In this document: positions 16,567 to 24,134 of the stretch, piece by piece
How the letters are laid out: the number at the start of each line of letters is the position of its first letter
Numbering within the stretch: the first letter of the stretch is position 1
NCBI RefSeq assembly: GCF_000522985.1
Contig: NZ_CP007128.1
Coordinates: 3,456,220 to 3,520,219, forward strand
Length of the DNA: 64,000 nt
Direction: 5' to 3'
Source: Gemmatirosa kalamazoonensis
GTDB taxonomy: Bacteria; Gemmatimonadota; Gemmatimonadetes; Gemmatimonadales; Gemmatimonadaceae
Notes under the pieces: model-generated
Told to the model about the DNA's origin: nothing
Seen by the model: the letters and a program-made list of their open reading frames with translations, nothing else
The model's database searches: none
Made by a program: the position numbers and the translations under genes

Positions 16567-17560
16567 ATGCGCGCCTTCAGGCTGTCGAAGTCGACGGCAC
16601 GGTACGCGGCGATCACCGGCACCACCGTCGAGTCGCGGCCGACGACGCGGAAGCGATCGGGCGTGACCGGAGCGGCCGGGTCGAGCGGCTTGTCGAACGT
16701 GAGGCGCAGCGTGACGCTGTCGGTGACGGCGACGGTGGTGAGCCGCGGACCCAGGGTGTCGTGCACGAACGCGAGTAGCTCGACCTTCGCCGAGTCGCCG
16801 CGCGCGAACTGCGGCGGCCCGACGCTCACGAGGTCGTACGCCTCGCGCGGGTCGAACGCGCGGTTGTTGTTCACGTCGAGCACGCCGCGAAACGCGTACG
16901 TGCCCACCGGCAGGTTGCGCATGACGAAGCGGCCGCCGGTGTCGGTGACCGCGACGTACGTGACGCTGTCGGGACCGATCGCCTCGACGAGCGCGCGCTG
17001 CGCGACGCGGCCCGCGACCCAGTCGAACACGATGCCGCCGACGCGCCCCGTGTCGAGCGTGGGTCCGGTGGAGAACACGACGACGATGGCCGAGTCGCGG
17101 ACGTTGCTGCGCAGATCCGCGAGGCCCGGCAGCACGGTGAGCGTGTACGTCGTGTTCGCGCGCAGCGGCTGGCGCGCGTGCACGGTGACGCGGTCGCGAT
17201 GCCAGTCCGCGCGCAGCGCGCCGGCGCGCGGCGACAGCACCATGATCGACGCGAGGTTCGGCCCCGTGGGATTGCCGGTGAACGAGCCGCCGCCCGCCGC
17301 CGGCGCGCCGCTCGCCGCGTTCGCGCCGGTAGGCACCTCGGCCACGACCTCGTCGAACTCGAGCTCGAACTCGCGTGGATGCACGTTCGTGGCGCCGCTC
17401 TCCGGCGAGATGCGCAGCAGCTGCGGCGGCGAGTCATCGGGCGGGCCGCCCGGCGGGATGCCGGGCGACGCGCAGCGCGACGCGGCGAGGGCGAGCGCGG
17501 CGACCGACGCGACCGCGGCGAGCCGCCTAACGACGCCGCGGCCGCCGCGACCCGCGCCGG

Positions 17561-20359
17561 TCACTGCGCGCCGCACAGCGCGCTGAGCTTCGCCGCGAGC
17601 TGCGCGCGCCGCTCCGTCCAGTCGCGCTCCTTGACGCGCTCCTTCTCCACCACGTCGGCCGGCGCGCCGGAGACGAAGCGCTCGTTCGACAGCCGGCCGC
17701 GCAGCGCGCCGAGCTGCTTGTCGAGGTCCGCGAGCTCCTTGCCGAGCTTCGCGCACTCCTTCTCCACGTCGACGATGCCGCCGAGCGGCACGACGAGCTC
17801 CACGCCCCGTCCGATGACGACGTGCGCCGCGCCGCCGCCCGCCGGCGCGGAGGGCGCGACGGTGAGGCGCGCGCGCGCGAGCCGCCCGACGAGCGCCGCC
17901 TCCTGCTCGAACACGGCGCGCGCGTCGTCGCCGGCGACGATCACCGCGTCGATCCACGCACTCGGCGCGATCACGTACTCCGAGCGGGTGCGGCGCAGCC
18001 CCTCCACGGCGGCGCGCACGATCTCGAACTCCGCCACCCGCGCGTCCGTCGCGCCGGCGTCGCCGGTGCGCAGGTGCGGCCACGCGGCGCGCGCGAGCAG
18101 CTCGCCCTCGACGCGCCCGGGGATGCGCTGCCACAGCGACTCGGTGATGAACGGCACGATCGGATGCAGCAGCCGCATCGCCTGGTCGAAGCAGTGCGTG
18201 AGCACGGCGCGCGCGACCTCGCGATCCTCGGGCGTCGCGTCCGGGCCGGCGAGGCGCCCCTTCGTCGACTCCACGTACCAGTCGGCGAGCTCGTTCCACG
18301 CGAAGCGGCGCGCCGCCTCGGCGTACTCGTTCAGCCGCAGGCCGACGAACCGCTCGGCGCTCGCCCAGCGGTGCGAGGCGTCCGGGCGCGCGGGGCCCAG
18401 CGCGCCGTCGCACTCGGCCACCGCCATGTCGAGGCGCGCGAGGATCCAGCGGTCGGCGCGCGTGAGGCGCGACCGGTCGACGTCGGCGAGCGGCCTAACG
18501 GGCTCGTCGCCGACGTTGGTGAGCAGGAAGCGGCCGATGTTCCACAGCTTCGTGCAGAAGTTGCGGCCCGCGGCGAACGACTTCTCGAGATCGCGGTTGT
18601 CGAGGATGACGTCGGCGCCGAGGCCGAGCCCTGCGATCACCGTCCACCGCAGCGCGTCGGCGCCGTAGAGCGCGACGACGTCGAGCGGGTCGATGCCGTT
18701 GCCCAACGACTTGGACATCTTGCGGTGCTGCGTGTCGCGCACCGTGCCGGTGAGGTACACGGTGTGGAACGGCACGCGGCCCTTGAACTCGAGGCCGGCC
18801 ATGATCATGCGCGCGACCCAGAAGAACAGGATCTCGGGCGCCGTCACGAGCACGTCGGTCGGATAGAACGCCTCGAGGTCGGGCGTCTCGTCGGGCCAGC
18901 CGAGCGTGGAGAGCGGCCAGAGCCACGACGAGAACCACGTGTCGAGCACGTCCTCGTCCTGCCTAACGGTGCCGCCGCACGTCGGACAGCTCGCGACGTC
19001 GGCGCGGCTCACGATCGGCTCGCCGCCGCACGCGTCGCAGTACCACACCGGAATGCGGTGTCCCCACCAGAGCTGACGCGAGATGTTCCAGTCGCGGATC
19101 CCCTCGAGCCAGTTCACGTAGACGGCGTCCCACCGCTCGGGGAGGACGCGCGTCTCGCCGCGGCGATGCGCGGCGAGCGCCGGCTCGGCCAGCGGCGCCA
19201 TGCGCACGAACCACTGATCGCTGAGGCGCGGCTCGACCACGGTCTCGCAGCGGTAGCACTTCCGCACCGCGTGCGGGTGGTTCTCCACCTTCTCCAGCCG
19301 TCCGGCCTCGCGCAGCAGCTCGACGATGCGCTCGCGCGCCGCGTCGCGATCGAGCCCGCGGATCCCATCGGGCACGCGCCCGGCCGCGTCGGAGACCTCG
19401 TCCATGATCGCCTCGGCGGTCATGACGATCGGCTGCGGCAGACCGTGGCGGCGGCCGACCTCGAAGTCGTTCGCGTCGTGCGCCGGCGTGATCTTCACCA
19501 CGCCGGTGCCGAACGTCGGGTCGGTGTACTCGTCGGCGACGACGGGGATGGGGATGTTCACGATCGGCAGCAGCACGTACGTGCCGACGAGATCGCGGTA
19601 CCGATCGTCGCTCGGGTTCACGGCGACGGCCACGTCGCCGAGCATCGTCTCGGGGCGCGTGGTGGCCACCGTGACCGAGCGCGTGGGGTCGTCCTGCAGC
19701 GGGTAGCTGATGTGGTACAGCTTCCCCTGCGCGTCGTGGAACTCCGCCTCCTCGTCGGAGAGCGACGTCATGCAGCGCGGGCACCAGTGGATGACGCGGT
19801 GGCCCTTGTAGACGAGCCCCCGCTCCCACAGCCGCACGAACGCCTCGCGCACGGCGCGCGACAGCTCGGGGGAGAGCGTGTACGCGGTGCGCGTCCAGTC
19901 GCACGAGCAGCCGATGGCGCGGAGCTGCTGGAGGATGGCGCCACCGGTCTCCTCGACGAACTTGACGGTGCGCTCGACGAACGCTTCACGCCCGAGGTCG
20001 TAGCGGGTGAGCCCCTCGCGGGCGATCTGCTTCTCCACGACGTTCTGCGTGGCGATGCCGGCGTGGTCGGTGCCGGGGACCCACAGCGTCTCGTCGCCGG
20101 CCATGCGCCGCCACCGGACGATGACGTCCTGGACGCTGTTGTTCAGCCCGTGCCCCATGTGGAGCACCGCGGTGACGTTCGGCGGCGGGATGACGATGGT
20201 GAACGGCGGCCGGGGCCCGCCGAGGCGCGCGCTGTCCTCGGGGCGGGCGGCGAACACGCCGGCCTCCTCCCAGGCGGCGTACACTGCCGGCTCGGTGGCC
20301 GCGGCGTTGTAGATCGGCGGGATGGGCGAGGCGCCCGTCGTGTCGGTCGGAGCGGTCAT
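17561..20359 (-). CDS. valS: valyl-tRNA synthetase
   Basis: Protein of 932 aa, close to the usual bacterial length. HIGH motif in PPPNVTAVLHMGHG; GTDHAGIATQNVVEKQ marks the ValRS/IleRS group. An editing (CP1) domain with ATTRPETMLGDVAVAVNP follows. Zinc-ribbon cysteines appear in CPRCM, CYRC and CDAC/CPTC. The KMSKS loop is HRKMSKSLGNG. The C-terminal coiled coil (VEKECAKLGKELADLDKQLG) is the ValRS tRNA-binding arm. It charges tRNA-Val and edits threonyl errors. It heads a run of overlapping genes (lipoprotein, gmhB, purN). A long hairpin separates it from the upstream gene. Confidence 0.98.
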   Translation of the reverse strand: MTAPTDTTGASPIPPIYNAAATEPAVYAAWEEAGVFAARPEDSARLGGPRPPFTIVIPPPNVTAVLHMGHGLNNSVQDVIVRWRRMAGDETLWVPGTDHAGIATQNVVEKQIAREGLTRYDLGREAFVERTVKFVEETGGAILQQLRAIGCSCDWTRTAYTLSPELSRAVREAFVRLWERGLVYKGHRVIHWCPRCMTSLSDEEAEFHDAQGKLYHISYPLQDDPTRSVTVATTRPETMLGDVAVAVNPSDDRYRDLVGTYVLLPIVNIPIPVVADEYTDPTFGTGVVKITPAHDANDFEVGRRHGLPQPIVMTAEAIMDEVSDAAGRVPDGIRGLDRDAARERIVELLREAGRLEKVENHPHAVRKCYRCETVVEPRLSDQWFVRMAPLAEPALAAHRRGETRVLPERWDAVYVNWLEGIRDWNISRQLWWGHRIPVWYCDACGGEPIVSRADVASCPTCGGTVRQDEDVLDTWFSSWLWPLSTLGWPDETPDLEAFYPTDVLVTAPEILFFWVARMIMAGLEFKGRVPFHTVYLTGTVRDTQHRKMSKSLGNGIDPLDVVALYGADALRWTVIAGLGLGADVILDNRDLEKSFAAGRNFCTKLWNIGRFLLTNVGDEPVRPLADVDRSRLTRADRWILARLDMAVAECDGALGPARPDASHRWASAERFVGLRLNEYAEAARRFAWNELADWYVESTKGRLAGPDATPEDREVARAVLTHCFDQAMRLLHPIVPFITESLWQRIPGRVEGELLARAAWPHLRTGDAGATDARVAEFEIVRAAVEGLRRTRSEYVIAPSAWIDAVIVAGDDARAVFEQEAALVGRLARARLTVAPSAPAGGGAAHVVIGRGVELVVPLGGIVDVEKECAKLGKELADLDKQLGALRGRLSNERFVSGAPADVVEKERVKERDWTERRAQLAAKLSALCGAQ

Positions 20360-20372
20360 CCCGCAATTCTAA

Positions 20373-20463
20373 CGAGGGCAGGAGGGCAGGAGGGCAAGAG
20401 GGCAGGAGGGCAGGAGGGCTGTCGACTCTCCTGCCCTCCTGCCCTCCTGCCCTCTTGCCCTCG
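20373..20463. repeat. hairpin of AGGAGGGC units upstream of valS
   Basis: The left arm (20373-20419) and right arm (20428-20463) are arrays of the same 8-bp unit as at 7313-7399, and pair over about 30 bp. On the minus strand it begins 10 nt after the stop of the small gene at 20473-20733 and ends 14 nt before the valS start, so it may act as a terminator or as a valS leader structure. Confidence 0.8.
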
Positions 20464-20472
20464 GGCCGCGCG

Positions 20473-20733
20473 TCAGCGCTGGCCCGTCGGGCCGGCGTCC
20501 GGCCGACGGAAGCGCTCGGTGACCTCGCGGTTCACGTCGATCTCGCGCTGGAGCTCGTCGGCGCGGCGGCCGCCCTCCAGGCCGACGTCCTCGACGGCGC
20601 CGCCGAGGCGGACGTCATCGGCGATGAACTCCGGCCCGTTCGGGTCGGCGAGCTTGTCCTCGAAATCTTCCTGGCGGACCTTGAAGTGTCCGCTGCGGTC
20701 CCGTCCGTTGTGCGGTTTCTGGCGATCCGACAT
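20473..20733 (-). CDS. small charged protein, unknown function
   Basis: Protein of 86 aa, very hydrophilic, without membrane segment or cysteine. The C-terminal half (RRADELQREIDVNREVTERF) looks helical. An Asp/Glu-rich middle (ADPNGPEFIADDVRLGG) is present. I do not recognise the family. The start at 20733 has a weak purine-rich site upstream. It follows the BON-domain gene on the same strand but is separated from it by a 33-bp-stem hairpin. Confidence 0.6.
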   Translation of the reverse strand: MSDRQKPHNGRDRSGHFKVRQEDFEDKLADPNGPEFIADDVRLGGAVEDVGLEGGRRADELQREIDVNREVTERFRRPDAGPTGQR

Positions 20734-20800
20734 CTACTTCCTCCGTGTTGGTACGTCCGACTGCCTTCGGCAAGGCTCGGACCCGCCGACACCGGAGACA

Positions 20801-20875
20801 GCGAGCGTGGAGCGCGGAGCGGGGAGCGTGGAGACCGAATCGGCTCCACGCTCCCCGCTCCGCGCTCCGCGCTCG
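20801..20875. repeat. hairpin of GGAGCGN units after the BON gene
   Basis: Two 33-nt arms (20801-20833 and 20843-20875) match at 32 positions around a 9-nt loop. Each arm is a tandem of the 7-bp unit GGAGCGN. The right arm ends 1 nt from the stop codon of the BON-domain gene. Confidence 0.85.
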
Positions 20876-20876
20876 C

Positions 20877-21779
20877 TCAATCAGCGCGCGTGACTCGTCC
20901 GGTCTGCTCGCGAAGGATCGGCTCGGCCGACGCGGGGTCGGCGACGTGGTCGCCCTTCGGGACGCCGCTGGGCGCGACGGGGGCGCCGCCGGTGCGGTCG
21001 CCCGGGGTCGATTCGGCGCGGTCGCGGCGCTCGGCGAGGCCGTCGATGTCCTCGGCGGCGGCGCGGATCGCCTTGTCCTTCCCCTGCCAGCGGTCCTCGA
21101 GCACCGCGCGCGGGTCGGAGTGGCGGCCGGGGTCGGCCGAGGTGCCCTGGCGGGGCCGGCCGGTGCCGACGCCCTGGCCCTCCCATCGGGGCGAGGTCTC
21201 CGCTTCGCCGCTCTCGTAGCGGCGGGCCGAATCATCCATGCGCTCCTCCTCGTCGCGGACGACGAGTCTGTTGACGACGGTGTCCACCCCCGGCACGCCG
21301 CGGGTGACGGTGACGGCGTGCTGGGTCTCGTCCTCGGCGTGGACCCAGCCGGTGAGCTCGATGATCCCGCGGCCGATCGCGCCGATGTCGATCGCGCGCT
21401 CGCTCAGGATCGGGTCGTTGCGGAACGCTTCCAGGACACGCTCCTCCAGCTCCTCGCCCTCGTCGGCGTACTCGTCGTCGAGCGGCTCGTCGTCGTAGTC
21501 CTGTCCCTCGATGCCGCGGTCGCGGAAGCCGGCGGCCTCGCGCTCGCGCCGCTCGCCGTCGCCGAAGCGATCGGCGAACCGCTCGCCGAAGCGCTCGCCG
21601 ATGCGATCGCGCACGCCGCGCGAGACCTTCTCGGAAAGGGCCGAGAGCCCCCCGTACCGCTGGGCGAGCAACACTCCGGCGGCGATGCCGGCGAGCGCGC
21701 CGACGGCCACGAAGAGGCCGACGTTGCTCGAGTCTTCGTGCCGGCGACGGCGGCGGAGCGCACGGTACCTGGATGCCAT
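20877..21779 (-). CDS. membrane-anchored BON-domain protein
   Basis: Protein of 300 aa. After a basic start (RYRALRRRRRHED) one transmembrane helix (NVGLFVAVGALAGIAAGVLL) with a YtxH-like look is followed by a charged region with GERFGERFADRFGDGE repeats. An acidic stretch leads into a BON domain at about residues 110-170: LEERVLEAFRNDPILSERAI, IIELTGWV, VTVTRGVPGVDTVVNRLVV. BON domains bind phospholipid or other envelope surfaces and are often induced by osmotic stress. The C-terminal 120 residues are disordered and polar. The gene is divergent from thrS. Confidence 0.85.
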   Translation of the reverse strand: MASRYRALRRRRRHEDSSNVGLFVAVGALAGIAAGVLLAQRYGGLSALSEKVSRGVRDRIGERFGERFADRFGDGERREREAAGFRDRGIEGQDYDDEPLDDEYADEGEELEERVLEAFRNDPILSERAIDIGAIGRGIIELTGWVHAEDETQHAVTVTRGVPGVDTVVNRLVVRDEEERMDDSARRYESGEAETSPRWEGQGVGTGRPRQGTSADPGRHSDPRAVLEDRWQGKDKAIRAAAEDIDGLAERRDRAESTPGDRTGGAPVAPSGVPKGDHVADPASAEPILREQTGRVTRAD

Positions 21780-21977
21780 GTTCGTGAGTGGTCGAGTGGC
21801 GGAGGTGATGATGCTGGAATAAGTTGCGCGTCAGACGACGGCGCGATGCTGCGTGCGCGAGCGCGCAAGAACAAGGCCACCTGCCGGCCCGCGATTTGGC
21901 CTCCGACGGCCCGCGCGGCATGCGCGGCGTGCGGCATGCGCGCTTCACACTCGCATACCCGCACGAGCCTCGCCAGG

Positions 21978-23954
21978 ATGGACGCGTCCGCCGCTCTTCA
22001 CGCTCCCGACGTCGATACGATCACGCTCACGCTGCCCGACGGCGCGACGCGCGAGGTGCCCTACGGCACGCTCCCGCGCGACGTCGTCGCATCCATCGGC
22101 GAGCGGCTGCTGCGCGCCGCCGTGGCGGTGAGCGTCGACGGACAGATCCAGGACCTCATCACGCCGCTGCGGAAGGGTGGCGCGTTCCGCGTCCTCACGG
22201 AGAAGGACCCGCAGGCGCTCGACGTGCTGCGCCACTCCGGCGCGCACGTGCTCGCGACGGCGGTGCGCCGGCTCCGCCCCGACGCGAAGATCGGCTTCGG
22301 CCCGGCGATCGAGGACGGCTTCTACTACGACTTCGAGGTCGAGAAGCCGTTCACGCCCGACGACCTCGCGGCGTTCGAGGCGGAGATGCGCAAGGTCGCG
22401 CAGGAGAAGCTCGCGTTCGAGCGCAGCGAGGTGTCGCGCGACGAGGCCCGCGTCGTCTTTCGCGAGGATCCGCTGAAGCTCGAGCGGCTGCAGGATCTCC
22501 CCGAGGACGAGGTCATCTCCACGTACCGCGACGGCGACTTCGTGGATCTCTGCCGCGGCCCGCACGTGCCCGACACGTCGTGGCTGAAGCACTTCAAGCT
22601 GCTCAACACGGCCGGCGCGTACTGGCGCGGCGACGTGAAGCGGCAGATGCTGCAGCGCATCTACGCCACGGCGTTCTTCAAGAAGGACGACCTCGAGCAG
22701 CACCTGCACCGCATCGAGGAGGCGAAGCGGCGCGATCACCGCCTGTTAGGCAGGCAGCTCGACCTGTTCCAGTTCCACGCGGTGTCGCCGGGCGCCGCGT
22801 TCTGGACGCCGCGCGGCACGATCCTCTACAACACGATCGTCGACTTCGTGCGCGAGCGACAGCAGCGCGACTTCAACGAGGTGAAGACGCCGCTGCTCTA
22901 CAACAAGGCGCTGTGGGAGCAGTCCGGCCACTGGGGCAAGTACCGCGAGAACATGTTCCTCGTGCTCGACAACGAGACGAACGAGCACGACATGTCGCTC
23001 AAGCCGATGAACTGCCCGTCGCACTACGTCTACTTCAACTCCTCGAAGCACTCCTATCGCGAGCTGCCGCTGCGGCTCGTGACGATGGACGTGCTGCACC
23101 GGAACGAGGTGTCGGGCGCGCTCTCGGGGCTCACGCGCGTGCGGCAGTTCCAGCAGGACGATTGCCACGTGTTCCTGCGCGAGGACCAGATCACGGCGGA
23201 GGTGCGCTTCCTCCTCGACTTCATCCTCGGCTACTACGAGGCGTTCGGGCTGAAGGCGACGCTGAAGTTCGCGACGCGCCCCGAGCAGCGCATCGGCTCC
23301 GACGAGCAGTGGGACCGCGCCGAGGCGGGACTGAAGGCCGCGCTCGGGGCGACGGGGATGCCGTACGAGCTGAAGCCCGGCGACGGCGCGTTCTACGGCC
23401 CGAAGATCGACTTCGACGTGACGGACTCGATCGGGCGCGCGTGGCAGCTCGGCACGATCCAGCTCGACTACATGAACCCCGAGCGGTTCGACATGAGCTA
23501 CGTCGGCGAGGACAACGCGCCGCACCGGCCGGTCGTCATCCACCGCGCGGTGAGCGGGTCGTTCGAGCGGTTCATCGCGATCCTCATCGAGCACTTCGCG
23601 GGCAACTTCCCGACGTGGCTCGCGCCGGAGCAGGTGCGCGTGGTGCCGATCGCCGCCGACTACGACGCGTACGCGGAGGAGGTCGTCGGCGCGCTGCGCG
23701 CGGCGGGCGTGCGCGTGGGCTACGACCGCGAGCACCGCAAGGACTACCGCGAGGTGATCAAGGACGCGTCGCACCTGAAGGTGCCGTACATGGCGGTCGT
23801 CGGCCGCCGCGAGCAGGAGCAGCGCACGGTGACGCTCCGCCGGCGCGGCGCGGAGAAGCAGCAGGAATCGTTAGGCCTCGACGCGCTCGTCGCGCGGCTC
23901 GCCGACGAGATCCGCACGCGCGCGCTCTGGCAGGACGCGCCGCCGACGGCCTGA
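21978..23954 (+). CDS. thrS: threonyl-tRNA synthetase
   Basis: Protein of 658 aa from ATG 21978; an upstream in-frame extension is not protein-like and was rejected. Domain order is standard: TGS domain (ITLTLPDGATREVPYGT), editing domain with HSGAHVLATAVRRL and the catalytic class-II core. Motif 2 region reads RNEVSGALSGLTRVRQFQQDDCHVF, with the zinc ligands Cys in MNCPSH, His in RQFQQDDCHVF and a later His. Motif 3 is in HRAVSGSFERFIAILIEH. The anticodon-binding domain (VRVVPIAADYDAYAEEV) completes it. I looked in the 198-bp upstream gap for a T-box and saw none. Confidence 0.98.
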   Translation: MDASAALHAPDVDTITLTLPDGATREVPYGTLPRDVVASIGERLLRAAVAVSVDGQIQDLITPLRKGGAFRVLTEKDPQALDVLRHSGAHVLATAVRRLRPDAKIGFGPAIEDGFYYDFEVEKPFTPDDLAAFEAEMRKVAQEKLAFERSEVSRDEARVVFREDPLKLERLQDLPEDEVISTYRDGDFVDLCRGPHVPDTSWLKHFKLLNTAGAYWRGDVKRQMLQRIYATAFFKKDDLEQHLHRIEEAKRRDHRLLGRQLDLFQFHAVSPGAAFWTPRGTILYNTIVDFVRERQQRDFNEVKTPLLYNKALWEQSGHWGKYRENMFLVLDNETNEHDMSLKPMNCPSHYVYFNSSKHSYRELPLRLVTMDVLHRNEVSGALSGLTRVRQFQQDDCHVFLREDQITAEVRFLLDFILGYYEAFGLKATLKFATRPEQRIGSDEQWDRAEAGLKAALGATGMPYELKPGDGAFYGPKIDFDVTDSIGRAWQLGTIQLDYMNPERFDMSYVGEDNAPHRPVVIHRAVSGSFERFIAILIEHFAGNFPTWLAPEQVRVVPIAADYDAYAEEVVGALRAAGVRVGYDREHRKDYREVIKDASHLKVPYMAVVGRREQEQRTVTLRRRGAEKQQESLGLDALVARLADEIRTRALWQDAPPTA

Positions 23955-23976
23955 CCCGCGCGCGCACGACTCGCCC

Positions 23977-24020
23977 CGACCCGCCGGCCGCCGGTGACCC
24001 ACCGTGCGATCGGCGGGTCG
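23977..24020 (+). terminator. possible terminator after thrS
   Basis: CGACCCGCCG (23977-23986) pairs with CGGCGGGTCG (24011-24020), followed by CTCGTTCT. The large loop (24 nt) weakens the call. It starts 22 nt after the thrS stop. Confidence 0.45.
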
Positions 24021-24134
24021 CTCGTTCTGGCACATGAAGTAGACGCAGACGTCGCATTGCGCGGCACTCCCCGCACCCCCGTCCCACCTTCTGCGTCGCC
24101 ACGAGCGCCGGCGGCGCGTCGTCGGAGGTTCGTG

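Larger units (their letters stand above)
16078..17564 (-). pseudogene. Ig-like (Big_5/SbsA) lipoprotein, frameshifted at a (CG)8 tract
   Basis: Begins at GTG 17564, overlapping the valS stop (GTGA). The first frame encodes a lipoprotein signal ending ALAASRC, then SPGIPPGGPPDDSPPQLL and a Big_5-type Ig-like domain (SGATNVHPREFELEFDEVV), a carboxypeptidase-regulatory-like domain (GGRFVMRNLPVGTYAFRG) and a second Ig-like strand set. Near 16551-16566 the sensible reading shifts frame. Past that point the other frame continues with RADSIARAG and a C-terminal strand (DIVIVLRQPLRPNAFYRV), and ends at 16078. A change of one CG unit would join the frames. Unfixed, the first frame stops at 16365. It may be a true frameshift, phase variation or an assembly error. 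The tail contains repeats of TTRRVPND. Confidence 0.8.

Noticed and set aside
17822-20893. Very long open frame opposite valS
   Set aside because: It is the antisense of a clear valyl-tRNA synthetase. The translation is Arg/Ala/Asp/Val-rich with no domain, as expected for shadow frames in 70% GC DNA.
20745-21977. Upstream in-frame extension of thrS
   Set aside because: It is antisense to the BON-domain gene and the ThrRS TGS domain starts right after the ATG at 21978.
21780-21977. Search for a T-box or other riboswitch before thrS, and before valS and gltX
   Set aside because: No T-box sequence, specifier stem or antiterminator could be seen; only ordinary GC-rich leader DNA and, before valS, the tandem-unit hairpin.
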